The notes: a model not told the origin generated them from the sequence alone. A DNA stretch of 64,000 nt from an uncultured Lachnospiraceae bacterium (GCA_910584325.1 CAJTZH010000001.1:1-64000), one strand, 5' to 3'. Shown: positions 43,523-53,401, counted from the stretch's first letter. Numbers and translations: made by a program.

Positions 43523-44137
43523 ATGAGCAAAATAGGAATTGATGTTTCTTCATATCAGGGAAAAATTGATTGGGCAAAAGTAAAAGACAATGGAATCGAA
43601 TTTGCAATTATCAAGATTATCCGAAAAGACTTATATCCGGATAATCAATTTGAAACCAATTGGAAAGGATGTAACGATTGCGGAATCACCATTCAGGGCG
43701 TATACAATTATAGTTATGCGGACTCGGTACAAAAGGCCGAAAATGACGCGAAAGAAGTGATTAAGATTCTGAATGGCAGGAAAGCAATGGTGTGGTTCGA
43801 TTCGGAAGACGACTGTCAAAAAAATCTTGGTCCGAAACTGATATCCATTATCAATGCGTATGCAGCCGTTATTCTAAATGCAGGATTGCAGTTTGGCGTA
43901 TACAGCGGAGAATGGTTTTACAAAACGTATATTCAATCCCAGGGCAGCCTGAATTACCCGGTATGGATTGCAAATTACGGAAATAACACCGGTAAATTAG
44001 AACCCGTGCATGAACCAGAAATTGCCGGAATGGTCGGATGGCAATACACTTCGATGGGAAAAGTAAATGGAATATCCGGAACTGTTGATATGAATATCTG
44101 GTATGATGATATACAAAACAGGAATCCTCAAAAATAA
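43523..44137 (+). CDS. GH25 lysozyme (N-acetylmuramidase)
   Basis: The 204-residue protein is a single GH25 domain. It starts GIDVSSYQGKIDW with the first acidic residue, has AMVWFDSEDD with the DxE catalytic pair, and FGVYSGEWFY and VWIANYG near the substrate cleft, ending in WQYTSMGKVNGISGTVDMNIW. The family cuts the glycan strands of peptidoglycan. No signal peptide or cell-wall-binding repeat is present, as in phage and bacteriocin lysins that need a holin or lysis from within. ATG 43523 behind GGGGGAG is chosen. It is the last gene before a bidirectional terminator. Confidence 0.93.
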   Translation: MSKIGIDVSSYQGKIDWAKVKDNGIEFAIIKIIRKDLYPDNQFETNWKGCNDCGITIQGVYNYSYADSVQKAENDAKEVIKILNGRKAMVWFDSEDDCQKNLGPKLISIINAYAAVILNAGLQFGVYSGEWFYKTYIQSQGSLNYPVWIANYGNNTGKLEPVHEPEIAGMVGWQYTSMGKVNGISGTVDMNIWYDDIQNRNPQK

Positions 44138-44176
44138 CCGTTCATCCTGATTTTATGCAACATCAAAAAACAATTC

Positions 44177-44211
44177 ACGGGGTGCCGCAAAATTTATCTG
44201 CGGCACCCCGT
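44177..44211. terminator. Bidirectional terminator after the SOS cassette
   Basis: ACGGGGTGCCGCA (44177-44189) pairs perfectly with TGCGGCACCCCGT (44199-44211). The minus strand continues into TTTTTT a little further on; the plus strand is weaker in T. It ends the lysozyme operon and the acyltransferase pseudogene. Confidence 0.85.
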
Positions 44212-44218
44212 AGTCTTA

Positions 44219-44994
44219 TTACACTATTACTGTCCGTTTTCTATGCCTGAGTTTTTCAATCGGATACTCCACGATAAAATGACTTACCGTGGCGCACAAA
44301 ATTGACAATACAATAAAAATAAGCCATTCTCTAAAATTACCCGGCTGATGGCCGATTACATTCTGTATCACTGTTTTAACGGTAAAATGGCACAAATAAA
44401 TGCCATAACTAATACTTCCCAGAAAACTGTCAATTTTTCCTCTCTCAAAAGATTTCAAAAAATATATCAGAGGAAGTCCTAATACCACTCCCAAAAGTAT
44501 CTCTTTGCTCTGCCCGTTAATTAATTTCCCGGTTGAACCCATATACAAAAACAACAAAAAGATTACAGAATACATGCCATAAAGAATCCTTTTTCCTTTA
44601 CTCCATCTTTATACAGGTAAATTCCCATAATAAAAATCCATAGCATTCCCAGCAGTAAGCCATACCCCCATACAGGACTTAAGTTTCCCCTTAATGTCAG
44701 GACATACAGTAAAAGCGAAACCGTAAATAATAAAATATTGATATAGTTTTTCTTTTCCCGAAAAACGTGTAAAAAAGGAGCCGCGATATAATATGTCAGC
44801 TGCACGCCCATTGTCCATGCCGCCGGTATTACTCTGCATGCATCCATTGCGGTTTGCAAACCGGTTGACAAAAATGTAAAATTCAAAGGCAGGAGCATCA
44901 AATTCAGCACAGTGCCCTGATTAACTCCCCAATAAAAAATCCCACTATGTGATAGCGCAACCATTATAGATAATACGAATCTGTATATTCCCAT
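44219..44994 (-). pseudogene. Acyltransferase-3 family gene, deleted and frameshifted
   Basis: Two frames make one gene. The first part (44994 to about 44570) opens MGIYRFVLSIMVALSHSG behind GGGAG, a typical membrane O-acyltransferase start, but the next 60-80 residues, which normally carry conserved catalytic regions, are missing after GVNQG. Near 44585 the frame shifts by one base in an A-rich run (GGAAAAAGG), and the second part (44575-44219) continues with LGSISYGIYLCHF and a final VEYPIEKLRHRK, the usual family end. The gene would have acetylated a surface sugar. Both faults point to decay. Confidence 0.82.
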
Positions 44995-45043
44995 TTTACT
45001 CCCTGCCGTACCCTTCCACCGCTATTATAAATACTGCCTTTTC

Positions 45044-48000
45044 TTAATTTCCCGTTTCTACCCGGCGAATAATATTTTTTATAAAATCATATCCATTGCT
45101 TCCCGGCAAGAATACCCCGTTTGCATCCAGCTGTTTTGCAACACTATAAATGCTTTTTGAAACGGGCGGTCCATAGAGCAGATATCTCTCGCTTCCTTTA
45201 CGCAGAATGATATACGACCGGAACGCAAACTCAGTTGCGTACTGTTCTCCCGGAAGATTCGTCAGGACAGACGCAAAGCGGTGTCTGCCATCCAAAGTTT
45301 CAATAATATTATCATTTACGACAGAATTCTCCACCCAGTAGGAACGGCCGCTTGCGACCTTACCGCCTAACCATACAAATGGGTATATGCCGCGGTTTGC
45401 GTCCGCCATATACATCGTTCCGTACTCTTCCAAATAAAATCCGTCCACTCCGCCGCCAAGAAGTCTTGCCCGAAGTTCCGTATTAATACCTGATTTAAAC
45501 CGAATGCCTGCCGGTTCCTTTATTCGAATGGAAAAGCCATGATAACTCAGCAAATTCTCCAGTCCTCCGGCTGCTTCCGCCACATAATTCCCGTTCTCCA
45601 TTTTCAAAAAATACACATACATTTGCTGCGGAATACCGGCTGCATCATAATTATATAATACTGCTGTTCTTGCGTTTGTATGCGGTATATTGAGGGAATA
45701 CACCGTACCGTTCCTAACGGCCGTCGTCTCGGTTCCGTCAATATAAACTTTTGCATTGATATACTGTGCCGGCGCGTTCAACGTCAATGCATAATTCGAC
45801 AGCGCTATATCTTTTTTCTTTACATAAGAAGCATCGACTCCCATTGCTTTTGTAACAGTGTAAATCGTATTATCCATACAGCACGATGCCAGCGCGAACA
45901 AACCGGTTCCCACGTCGTCACAGTAAAGATTAAAACCGGTTCCGCCTCCGCGCAGAACACATGCCTGATTTTTTACGGTATCCATATAAGTAAGATAAAC
46001 TTCACCATCCAAAATATCCATTGACACATTAACATAATTATTCATTTGTGCGATATTCGTATCTTTCCAGTCTGCTCCGTCAAAAACGGATACCATAGGA
46101 TTTTCTCCTGATTTACCCAAAAACGCGTATATTTTCCCATACGCAGCTTTAATGGAGTGAACATTTGTTGCAGTCATAGAATACGTTTTCAGCCTGCTCC
46201 ACGTATTTTTACTGCTATCGTAAACGTCAATCACCGCATTGTTCTGCCCGGCTTGGGCAAAGAAATCCGAATACAACACATAAAATTTTGAACCGTTTTT
46301 GCACACGGATGGATTGCCAAAATCACGGAGCACCTTTTCTTCATTAACAACAACATTATTTTTTACGTCGAATATCATAAGTTTCTTGCTGTCCGAAGAT
46401 ATATTTTCCTGCCATACTGCATAAATATTGTTACCATCTTCTATGAACTGCATACTCTGCACGTATGGTGCAGAAATATCCCTGACAACATTCCAGCTGC
46501 CGTTATTCAGGCGGCAGATTACACTACGTCCGTTATCAGCCCTCTGGTATGCGAGATATAATTGATTTTCACTGATTGCGATACTAGGGAAAATTGCACC
46601 GGTAACAGCCCCCCCAAATTCCTCCCATGCCGTGTTGTTCCATCTATACACCTGAACAGAAGTATTGACTCCGCTTCCTTTTGAATATGCCATATAAAGC
46701 GACTTACTGTTTTTATCTGCATATAAGACAGCGTCGCCATACGTATTAAAATCAAACGCGCTTCCTAAATTTTCCCACAAATCCGCACTGTCGTAATTGG
46801 CAAATGTCACATTAAACGACAATTGATTCCCATCAGCGGATAACTCTAAACCACTTATATAAATTCCGCTGTTTTTTCCATCAGAATAATATAGCGTATT
46901 ATCTACAAACGTTTTTGATAAATCTGTGCTTCCATATTCGGTCTCGCCGTTTGTAACATCTAAAGCAGCTTTCTCAATTGCGCCTTTATCCTTTCCGGCT
47001 TCAGGGTCGGTTACGTCAGGACGGTACACGTAAATAAAATTCTGACCTCTAATATTGGTGTAGTCCTCGATTTTGGTATCTACCCTGTACATCAAAAGAC
47101 CGCTGGAAGGAAGTCGATGTTCAAACGCATAAAGACTTGCATTTTTCTTGCGATATTCCAAAACAATCATTTCTGAATCAGATATCGGCGTTTTTAAAAT
47201 AAAAACTTTATCTCCTCCGCTCTCTGAAACCGCCGTAAGCGTATAGCGGCCATCTGCGGAAATTTCTTTTGTGGAAATCCACCCCTGCTGAGCTCTCAGA
47301 TACGACAACGGATATTGCAAAAAAGAACTGTTGGTCGCCATCACATCCCAATCGCCGACCGGAACTCCGTCGTCCGTTCTGCGGTACAAATCGGGAAATC
47401 CCAGCACATGCAGAAACTCATGCGCAATCACTCCCTGTGCCTGCTTCGCTCCGATAGACGCGTCATCCGTCACGAGGGCGGACGATGGAAGAAAGTTAAA
47501 ATTAAATACACGGCATCCGTTAATTGTTTCCGTTCCGCTGTACTGCGCCTTATGGGGCCATAACAAATCACCCATGTTGTCACCAGGATTCCCCTGTACA
47601 ACAATCGTAAGATTATCAACAATACCGTTTTGAATGTTATCCAGTTTGTACTGCGACAAGTCGAATGTATTTCCATCATTACAAATTTCTCCACGAGCCA
47701 TAGCATTCAATACCTCGCCGACTATCGCACTGTCATTCGGATATGAACTTCTTTGAAGCTCATATGTATTGACTGCCGTACCTGCCGCATTTTCCTGTGG
47801 AAAAATATTTGTTACGCTTAACTTCTGTTCGGAAATAACAGATATATAATTCTGAAAAGAGTTATCATAATCTTTGCCGGTCTGAAAGTCATGCTGCACA
47901 TTCGGTCCGTACATCCTTTTAATCTCATCCCAGTTGCGTATCTTATAACCGGAATCCGTTTCCGCATTATAAATATCCCTGGTATCTCCGTTAAATTTAA

Positions 48001-48133
48001 CGAAGATAACTACATTTGAAATATTCTGCGGTTCCTGTTCCTGTGCTGCTGCCTTTTGCGGCATACACATGAAAATATAACAAATACAAATCAAATACAA
48101 GCAAACCATACGTCTTCTAAAGATTTTCTTCAC
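45044..48133 (-). CDS. Secreted M6-like metalloprotease with large C-terminal region
   Basis: The protein has about 1029 residues. A signal peptide (about 1-31, basic start then LYLICICYIFMCMP, cleaved after AAA) leads to an immune inhibitor A-type catalytic domain with the zinc motif HEFLHVLGFPD (near residue 240). The long remainder (about 430-1029) is beta-rich, looks like propeller-type repeats, and ends in a module of about 170 residues also seen in other clostridial secreted proteins. It should act outside the cell on protein. The start is GTG 48133, 7 bases after GGAGG; the in-frame ATG at 48139 would sit one base from the site. It is the last gene of the GDP-sugar run. Confidence 0.85.
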   Translation of the reverse strand: MKKIFRRRMVCLYLICICYIFMCMPQKAAAQEQEPQNISNVVIFVKFNGDTRDIYNAETDSGYKIRNWDEIKRMYGPNVQHDFQTGKDYDNSFQNYISVISEQKLSVTNIFPQENAAGTAVNTYELQRSSYPNDSAIVGEVLNAMARGEICNDGNTFDLSQYKLDNIQNGIVDNLTIVVQGNPGDNMGDLLWPHKAQYSGTETINGCRVFNFNFLPSSALVTDDASIGAKQAQGVIAHEFLHVLGFPDLYRRTDDGVPVGDWDVMATNSSFLQYPLSYLRAQQGWISTKEISADGRYTLTAVSESGGDKVFILKTPISDSEMIVLEYRKKNASLYAFEHRLPSSGLLMYRVDTKIEDYTNIRGQNFIYVYRPDVTDPEAGKDKGAIEKAALDVTNGETEYGSTDLSKTFVDNTLYYSDGKNSGIYISGLELSADGNQLSFNVTFANYDSADLWENLGSAFDFNTYGDAVLYADKNSKSLYMAYSKGSGVNTSVQVYRWNNTAWEEFGGAVTGAIFPSIAISENQLYLAYQRADNGRSVICRLNNGSWNVVRDISAPYVQSMQFIEDGNNIYAVWQENISSDSKKLMIFDVKNNVVVNEEKVLRDFGNPSVCKNGSKFYVLYSDFFAQAGQNNAVIDVYDSSKNTWSRLKTYSMTATNVHSIKAAYGKIYAFLGKSGENPMVSVFDGADWKDTNIAQMNNYVNVSMDILDGEVYLTYMDTVKNQACVLRGGGTGFNLYCDDVGTGLFALASCCMDNTIYTVTKAMGVDASYVKKKDIALSNYALTLNAPAQYINAKVYIDGTETTAVRNGTVYSLNIPHTNARTAVLYNYDAAGIPQQMYVYFLKMENGNYVAEAAGGLENLLSYHGFSIRIKEPAGIRFKSGINTELRARLLGGGVDGFYLEEYGTMYMADANRGIYPFVWLGGKVASGRSYWVENSVVNDNIIETLDGRHRFASVLTNLPGEQYATEFAFRSYIILRKGSERYLLYGPPVSKSIYSVAKQLDANGVFLPGSNGYDFIKNIIRRVETGN

Positions 48134-48155
48134 AAGCATTCCTCCGTTTCTCTTT

Positions 48156-50480
48156 TTATATGTGAGTAACTATGATTTCACACTGTCCGGCAATTTGAAT
48201 AATATTCTTGTATGCCGGGACAAAAAAACTGTCGCCGCGGACAAATTTCATGGAATATTCTCCGTCACTGATTTCTCCTGAACCATCCACTACCATAATA
48301 GAGCGGAACGACGTTTCGTCCATCGGAAGTTTCAGTTCGTTTTTTACAACATATTTATTACATTCAAAATATTTACACTGAACAAGCATTGTCTTCTCGT
48401 TACCAAAACTGTCCTGTTCCGGTAAGCCATATTTTAATTCGCTGATTTCGTCCGTCCGCACAACATCAATCGCCTTATCAATATGGAGCTGTCTTGGTTT
48501 ACCGAATTTATCCCTTCTGTCATAATCATACATACGATATGTGGAGTTTGAGCTCTGCTGAATCTCGCAGATTAATATGCCGCCGCAGATTGCATGAATC
48601 GTACCTGTCTGCACATAAAAAACATCTCCTTTATGAACATACACCTTATTCAGCACTTCCAGAATCGTATTGTTTTTTATCCGCTCACGCAGCTCCTCTT
48701 TGGAAACAACGCCTTTTGTTCCATAATAGATATATGCTCCCTCGTCACAGTCCATCACATACCACATCTCGTTTTTACCGTATTCGCCTTCATTTTTCAG
48801 CGCATACTCATCATCGGGATGAATCTGAATGGAAAGCGGATTCGCGGCGTCGATAAATTTAATTAATATCGGGAATCTGTCATAATGCTGACACTTCCAC
48901 CCAAGCGCCTCGCGTCCGATTGCTTCCAGATAATCATTAAAATACATTCCTTCGTATTTTCCGCACGCCACTCTGCTGACGCCGTCCGCATGCGCGGACA
49001 ATTCCCAGCTCTCGGCTATCACATCCAAATCGCATTTCTTTCCAAGCTCGTCGCGGATTCTCGTTCCTCCCCAAAGGTAATCCTTAAATGCAGGCGACAG
49101 CTTAATAAAATGCTCTTTCTCCGTAACCTGCTTACCGAGGCGGATAACGTCGGAATCCTGAACTCTGTGTCCTACCGCCACTTCCACAATCTCTACATCT
49201 TCCAGCGTATTATTGCGCACCTTGTGGGGCGTTCCGATTGGAACGAAAATACAGGAGCCCATCTGATAATCTTTTGTTACCAGTTGTCCGTTTTTCTCTC
49301 CAAGAGTAATCGTAGGCGTTCCCTTTACAACCGTCCACTGTTCTGAACGATACTCGTGTTTATGCAGTGAAAATTCCATTCCCGGCGACACGGTTACTTT
49401 TTTTACCTTGTAGCCGTCTCCCTTTTTTAAAAGCTCATGCTTTCCCCAGCTTCTGAATGAGACTGTATTATAATCAAAATAATCGACATACCGCTCATGA
49501 TTATCCCGGATAATCGACTTAATTTCATCAGAAGACTCTCTGTCAGTCACATATACGGCATCTTCCGTATTGACAACAACCGCGTCGTTAATTCCGTTTA
49601 CAACGACAAGCCTGTTTTCCGCTCTGTTAATGACTGTGGCGTTACTGTTATTTTTGAGTACATTATCCTTATCATTTGCCTGAATATATTTCTCGTAAAC
49701 GCGGAAGCTTCCGATATCTTTCCACGAATAACTACAGGCAAGCAGATACAGCTTCCGGCTTTTACAAAGATATGCCTCGTCGATGCTGAGCGCCTCTTCA
49801 TTTCGAACGTCCTTTTCTGAAATCACCATATCCTCAAGGTCAAACTTCTCAAAAATATCTTTGCAGACCTGATACAGTCTGCTGCTGACAATCCTGATAT
49901 CCTCCAGCAAAACGCCGGCATTGCACATAATGATTCCTGTATTCCAATAACAATTTTCCATGTTCATTAACCCGGACGCCGTCTCTTCGTCCGGACGATA
50001 TACAAATTTTGTAACGTACTCCCCCGAACCGATGACATATGCAAATCTCGAACGCGCCCTTGCAGGCTTTATACCGTGAAGAATTATTTTCCCTGCTTCC
50101 ACCAGTTTCTTAGATTCAATCATGTCGTTCTGATATTCATACCCCTCAATCAAAGCATCTGAACTGATTACCAGAATATCTTCTTTTTCGCCGCACGCCA
50201 TCGCCGCCGCCGTAACAGGTATTGCCGTCTTCTTGCTGCATTCTTCCACAATAATCCGGTAATGAACTCCCTGCAGCGCGCGCATCTGGCTTTCTACAAT
50301 AAATTTAAAGTCCTTGTTCGTAACAATGATAAATTCATCACAGAACGTCATATTTCTTACTATATTTTCCTGAAACAACGAGCGGTTTTCACGAAACGGC
50401 ATAAATTGTTTCGGATATTTCTGACGCGATAACGGCCACAAAGCGTCTCCTGTTCCCCCTGCAAGCACTATACACTTCAT
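48156..50480 (-). CDS. Three-domain fusion: GDP-mannose pyrophosphorylase, cupin, and class I mannose-6-P isomerase
   Basis: The 774-residue protein begins as ManC (about 1-340: MKCIVLAGGTGDALWPLSRQ, PKQF, ISSDAL, YWNTGIIM). Next is the type II isomerase-like cupin (about 350-465: SFRSWGKHELLKK, EFSLHKHEYRSEQWTVVKG, VPIGTPHKVRNN). It then continues into a ManA-type class I isomerase (about 470-774: LSPAFKDYLWGGTRIRDE, FIDAANPLSIQIHPDDEYA, VQTGTIHAICGGILICEIQQ). The two isomerase types are usually alternatives. The set would take fructose-6-P to mannose-6-P and mannose-1-P to GDP-mannose; the mutase is not included. ATG 50480 follows AGGGGA. The product feeds gmd and rmd just upstream. Confidence 0.88.
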   Translation of the reverse strand: MKCIVLAGGTGDALWPLSRQKYPKQFMPFRENRSLFQENIVRNMTFCDEFIIVTNKDFKFIVESQMRALQGVHYRIIVEECSKKTAIPVTAAAMACGEKEDILVISSDALIEGYEYQNDMIESKKLVEAGKIILHGIKPARARSRFAYVIGSGEYVTKFVYRPDEETASGLMNMENCYWNTGIIMCNAGVLLEDIRIVSSRLYQVCKDIFEKFDLEDMVISEKDVRNEEALSIDEAYLCKSRKLYLLACSYSWKDIGSFRVYEKYIQANDKDNVLKNNSNATVINRAENRLVVVNGINDAVVVNTEDAVYVTDRESSDEIKSIIRDNHERYVDYFDYNTVSFRSWGKHELLKKGDGYKVKKVTVSPGMEFSLHKHEYRSEQWTVVKGTPTITLGEKNGQLVTKDYQMGSCIFVPIGTPHKVRNNTLEDVEIVEVAVGHRVQDSDVIRLGKQVTEKEHFIKLSPAFKDYLWGGTRIRDELGKKCDLDVIAESWELSAHADGVSRVACGKYEGMYFNDYLEAIGREALGWKCQHYDRFPILIKFIDAANPLSIQIHPDDEYALKNEGEYGKNEMWYVMDCDEGAYIYYGTKGVVSKEELRERIKNNTILEVLNKVYVHKGDVFYVQTGTIHAICGGILICEIQQSSNSTYRMYDYDRRDKFGKPRQLHIDKAIDVVRTDEISELKYGLPEQDSFGNEKTMLVQCKYFECNKYVVKNELKLPMDETSFRSIMVVDGSGEISDGEYSMKFVRGDSFFVPAYKNIIQIAGQCEIIVTHI

Positions 50481-50484
50481 AACA

Positions 50485-51363
50485 CTATCCCCTGTTCCAC
50501 TGCGACCATTTCTCACGATATTCTTCCGCAGTCATTCCTTCATTTTTATTAAATAAATTTCGGAATAAATCTGCGTTACCAATACCCGACTCCGTTACAA
50601 TCTCCTTAACCGGTTTTACCGTAAAGCGGAGCAATTCTTTCGCGCAGGTAAATCTTCTATTTAAAATGTAATCGCACAAATCTATACCGTATTTGTCTTT
50701 ATATTCCTTATTAATGGACATTTCATCCATATTATTTTCCTGACAAAGTTTTTCAAAAAGATTTTCTTCCCGGAACCGTTCATTAATCTGTTCACGAAGT
50801 TTCGACAAATTATGTTCGCCTTTATGCTCTTTGATTTTAACAACATCTCTTATTATCATTGTGACAAGCTCCGTCAGAAACAGCGACGTATTTATCTCGC
50901 TCAGCTGATCCTTTTCATTCTGGATTTCCATAATTTTATCTACTATGTCTTTATAACTTTGTGCGTTGCGCATATGAAAATAGGAAACGTCTTCATTGTT
51001 CTGCAAAAAAAGCTGATAATACGAATCTGCATTATTTCCGTTAAAATGAACCCATGCCAGTTCCCACGGATTGTCCTCATCACTGATATGCTCGTACGGT
51101 TCCATACAGTTAATAAACGCACAGTCCCCCTCGCTGATATGATATACCGTTTCATTCGTCTTAACCGTTCCCGAACCTTTCAGAACGGCAAAAATAAGAT
51201 AAGAATCCAGGTCGCTCCGGCTGCTGACATGCGGTTTTAAACTTTTTAATTTACCCGCTTCCTGTATATATAAAAAATTTTTACGGGCAAAATCACTTGG
51301 TGTATGAAGAATTCTATCGGAAGCGGTGATATTTTCAGTTTCATAAAGCATATTATTATTCAT
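50485..51363 (-). CDS. AraC-family regulator with cupin sensor
   Basis: The 292-residue protein has an N-terminal cupin-like sensor (about 30-150, with a KGSGTVKTNETVYHISEGD strand set) and a C-terminal AraC DNA-binding pair of helix-turn-helices (about 190-285, ending FRNLFNKNEGMTAEEYREK). Such regulators usually respond to a sugar. GGAGG lies 8 bases before the ATG. It overlaps the end of rmd by 8 bases and lies 4 bases from the fusion gene, so it is inside the GDP-sugar operon it may control. Confidence 0.92.
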   Translation of the reverse strand: MNNNMLYETENITASDRILHTPSDFARKNFLYIQEAGKLKSLKPHVSSRSDLDSYLIFAVLKGSGTVKTNETVYHISEGDCAFINCMEPYEHISDEDNPWELAWVHFNGNNADSYYQLFLQNNEDVSYFHMRNAQSYKDIVDKIMEIQNEKDQLSEINTSLFLTELVTMIIRDVVKIKEHKGEHNLSKLREQINERFREENLFEKLCQENNMDEMSINKEYKDKYGIDLCDYILNRRFTCAKELLRFTVKPVKEIVTESGIGNADLFRNLFNKNEGMTAEEYREKWSQWNRG

Positions 51364-52315
51364 GAACGTTTCCTCCTATCTTGGTTCTCCAGTAATCCAA
51401 CGTCTCCCGTATCGTCTGTTCAATAGAAATAACAGGTTTCCATCCCGTCTCCCGGTTTATTTTTGTAATATCCGCTTCTATCACCGGAACATCTACCGGC
51501 CGAATCTTGTTCTTGTCAATTTCTACCGCAATATCGGCAGAGGACATGCCGACAATCATATCCAGAATATCCTGGATTGCCATTGCGTTTCCGCTGCCCA
51601 CATTGTATGTTTCTCCTGCCGTACCCTTCATAACCAGCAGCGCGTACGCTCTTACCACATCGCGCACATCGGTAAAATCGCGTCTGGCGCTTAAATTACC
51701 AACATGAATTACCGGTTCTTTCAGACCCTGTTCAATCTCCGCCGTCTGCTTGCAGAAATCCGATACCACAAAAAGCGGAGCCTGTCCCGGTCCCACATGG
51801 TTAAACGCGCGTACCATCATCATCTCTATGTCATATGCCTTCGCATAGATGCTGCCAATCATATTCTGGCAGGCTTTTGTCGCCGCATAAATATTTCCGG
51901 GCCGGAGTACCGTTTCTTCAGAAATCGGCGTCTCTCCCTCCTTGATATGTCCGTATTCCTCACCGGAACCGATAACAAGTATCCGCGGTTTATAGTACAG
52001 CTCGCGGACTGCGTCCATTACGTTGACGCTCCCCTTAATATTGACATCAATCGTCATCATCGGATTCTTCCATGCTACGCTGACCGAACTCTGTGCCGCC
52101 AGATGAAATATATAGTCCGGCCGGATATTATACAGCAGTTCAACAAGATCTTCCTTAGAAAGAATATCCAAATCATAAACCTGCGCCGACGGATGGGATA
52201 ACTCTGTACCCTTTAACTTCGTAGCATATACATCCATATGAAATTCATCATGCAGACAGTCGATAAGATAACTCCCGACAAAACCGCCTGCGCCAATAAT
52301 CAACGCTTTTTTCAT
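51356..52315 (-). CDS. rmd: GDP-4-keto-6-deoxy-D-mannose reductase (Rmd-like)
   Basis: The 319-residue extended short-chain dehydrogenase has the NAD(P) loop IIGAGGFVGSYL, HLAAQSSV, a SGEEYG segment, and YxxxK in NIYAATKACQ. Together with Gmd it would turn GDP-4-keto-6-deoxymannose into GDP-D-rhamnose. A fucose-type epimerase-reductase is the alternative and cannot be excluded, but the sequence is nearer Rmd in length and motifs. ATG 52315 is chosen by comparison with the family; the ribosome binding site is weak. A hairpin lies between gmd and this gene. Confidence 0.85.
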   Translation of the reverse strand: MKKALIIGAGGFVGSYLIDCLHDEFHMDVYATKLKGTELSHPSAQVYDLDILSKEDLVELLYNIRPDYIFHLAAQSSVSVAWKNPMMTIDVNIKGSVNVMDAVRELYYKPRILVIGSGEEYGHIKEGETPISEETVLRPGNIYAATKACQNMIGSIYAKAYDIEMMMVRAFNHVGPGQAPLFVVSDFCKQTAEIEQGLKEPVIHVGNLSARRDFTDVRDVVRAYALLVMKGTAGETYNVGSGNAMAIQDILDMIVGMSSADIAVEIDKNKIRPVDVPVIEADITKINRETGWKPVISIEQTIRETLDYWRTKIGGNVHE

Positions 52316-52329
52316 TCTTTTTACCACAA

Positions 52330-52353
52330 AAGGGAATTCCAAAGAATTCCCTT
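52330..52353 (-). terminator. Hairpin between gmd and rmd
   Basis: AAGGGAATTC (52330-52339) pairs with GAATTCCCTT (52344-52353) around a 4-base loop; TTTTG follows on the minus strand. With so short a T-run it may weaken rather than stop transcription, or it may stabilise the gmd end. Confidence 0.6.
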
Positions 52354-52369
52354 CTCCTGTCTTTCTATA

Positions 52370-53401
52370 TTATAACCGGGAATACGCTATTTCCTTCTCT
52401 ACCAGTTCCAAATCATTCTTCACCATACGCTCCACCAGTTCGTCAAATGAAATATGTCTTACCCAGCCAAGCTTTGCGTCCGCTTTTGCTGGATTTCCAA
52501 TCAGAATATCAACCTCCGCCGGGCGGAAAAAGTCCTTATTCACTCTCACGACAATCTCGCCTGTAGCTTTGTCCTTTGCTATTTCGTCTACCCCAAAGCC
52601 CTCAAATTCAATCTCCATTCCCGCCTTGGCAAACGCAGTCAGCACAAATTCACGAACCGTTCGCGTCTCGTTGGTTGCAATCACATAATCATCCGCTTCC
52701 TCCTGCTGAAGCATCAGCCACATCGCATATACATAGTCTTTGGAATGCCCCCAGTCACGCTTTGAATCCATATTTCCCAGTTCAAGGCAATCCTGTATTC
52801 CAAACTTAATCCGCGCAACCGCATCCGTAATCTTGCGGGTAACAAATTCCTTACCTCTTCTCTCGCTCTCATGATTAAACAAGATACCGCTGCATGCGTA
52901 CATCCCGAAACTCTCTCTGTAATTTTTTGTAATCCAGTGACCGTAAAGCTTTGCGACGCCGTATGGGCTCCTCGGATAAAACGGTGTCTTCTCCGTCTGC
53001 GGAATCTCCTGCACCATACCGAACATCTCTGAAGTCGATGCCTGATAAAATCTTGCTTCCGGTTTTACTTTGCGGATTGCCTCAAGCATATTCGTCACTC
53101 CCAGCGCGTCGATATTGGCTGTTGCCAGCGGCTGTTCCCATGACGTTGCGACAAAAGACTGTGCCGCGAGATTATACACCTCGTCCGCCTGCGATATCTC
53201 CATCGCATTCACCAGAGAAACAAAGTCCGTCATATCCGCATATATAAAATGAATCTTGTCCTTAATATGAGCCACATTCCCGTAATCAACAACGGATTTG
53301 CGCCTCATCAGACCATATACATTGTATCCCTTTTCCAGAAGTAATTCTGCCAGATAGGAACCATCCTGTCCGTTAATCCCCGTAATAAGCGCGTTCTTCA
53401 T
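52370..53401 (-). CDS. gmd: GDP-mannose 4,6-dehydratase
   Basis: The 343-residue enzyme removes water from GDP-mannose to give GDP-4-keto-6-deoxymannose. It shows the ITGINGQDGSYLAELL nucleotide loop, NLAAQSFVATSW, the YxxxK pair in SPYGVAKLYGHW, FNHESERRG, and RPAEVDILIGNPAKA near the end. All key residues are present. ATG 53401 behind TTGGAGG is chosen. It is the first gene of the run gmd-rmd-araC-manC/manA fusion-protease, read from the promoter at 53440-53468. Confidence 0.96.
   Translation of the reverse strand: MKNALITGINGQDGSYLAELLLEKGYNVYGLMRRKSVVDYGNVAHIKDKIHFIYADMTDFVSLVNAMEISQADEVYNLAAQSFVATSWEQPLATANIDALGVTNMLEAIRKVKPEARFYQASTSEMFGMVQEIPQTEKTPFYPRSPYGVAKLYGHWITKNYRESFGMYACSGILFNHESERRGKEFVTRKITDAVARIKFGIQDCLELGNMDSKRDWGHSKDYVYAMWLMLQQEEADDYVIATNETRTVREFVLTAFAKAGMEIEFEGFGVDEIAKDKATGEIVVRVNKDFFRPAEVDILIGNPAKADAKLGWVRHISFDELVERMVKNDLELVEKEIAYSRL

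Noticed and set aside
41936..44211. A prophage or integrative element
   Set aside because: No integrase, terminase, capsid, tail or attachment-site repeats are visible; only the lysozyme is phage-like.
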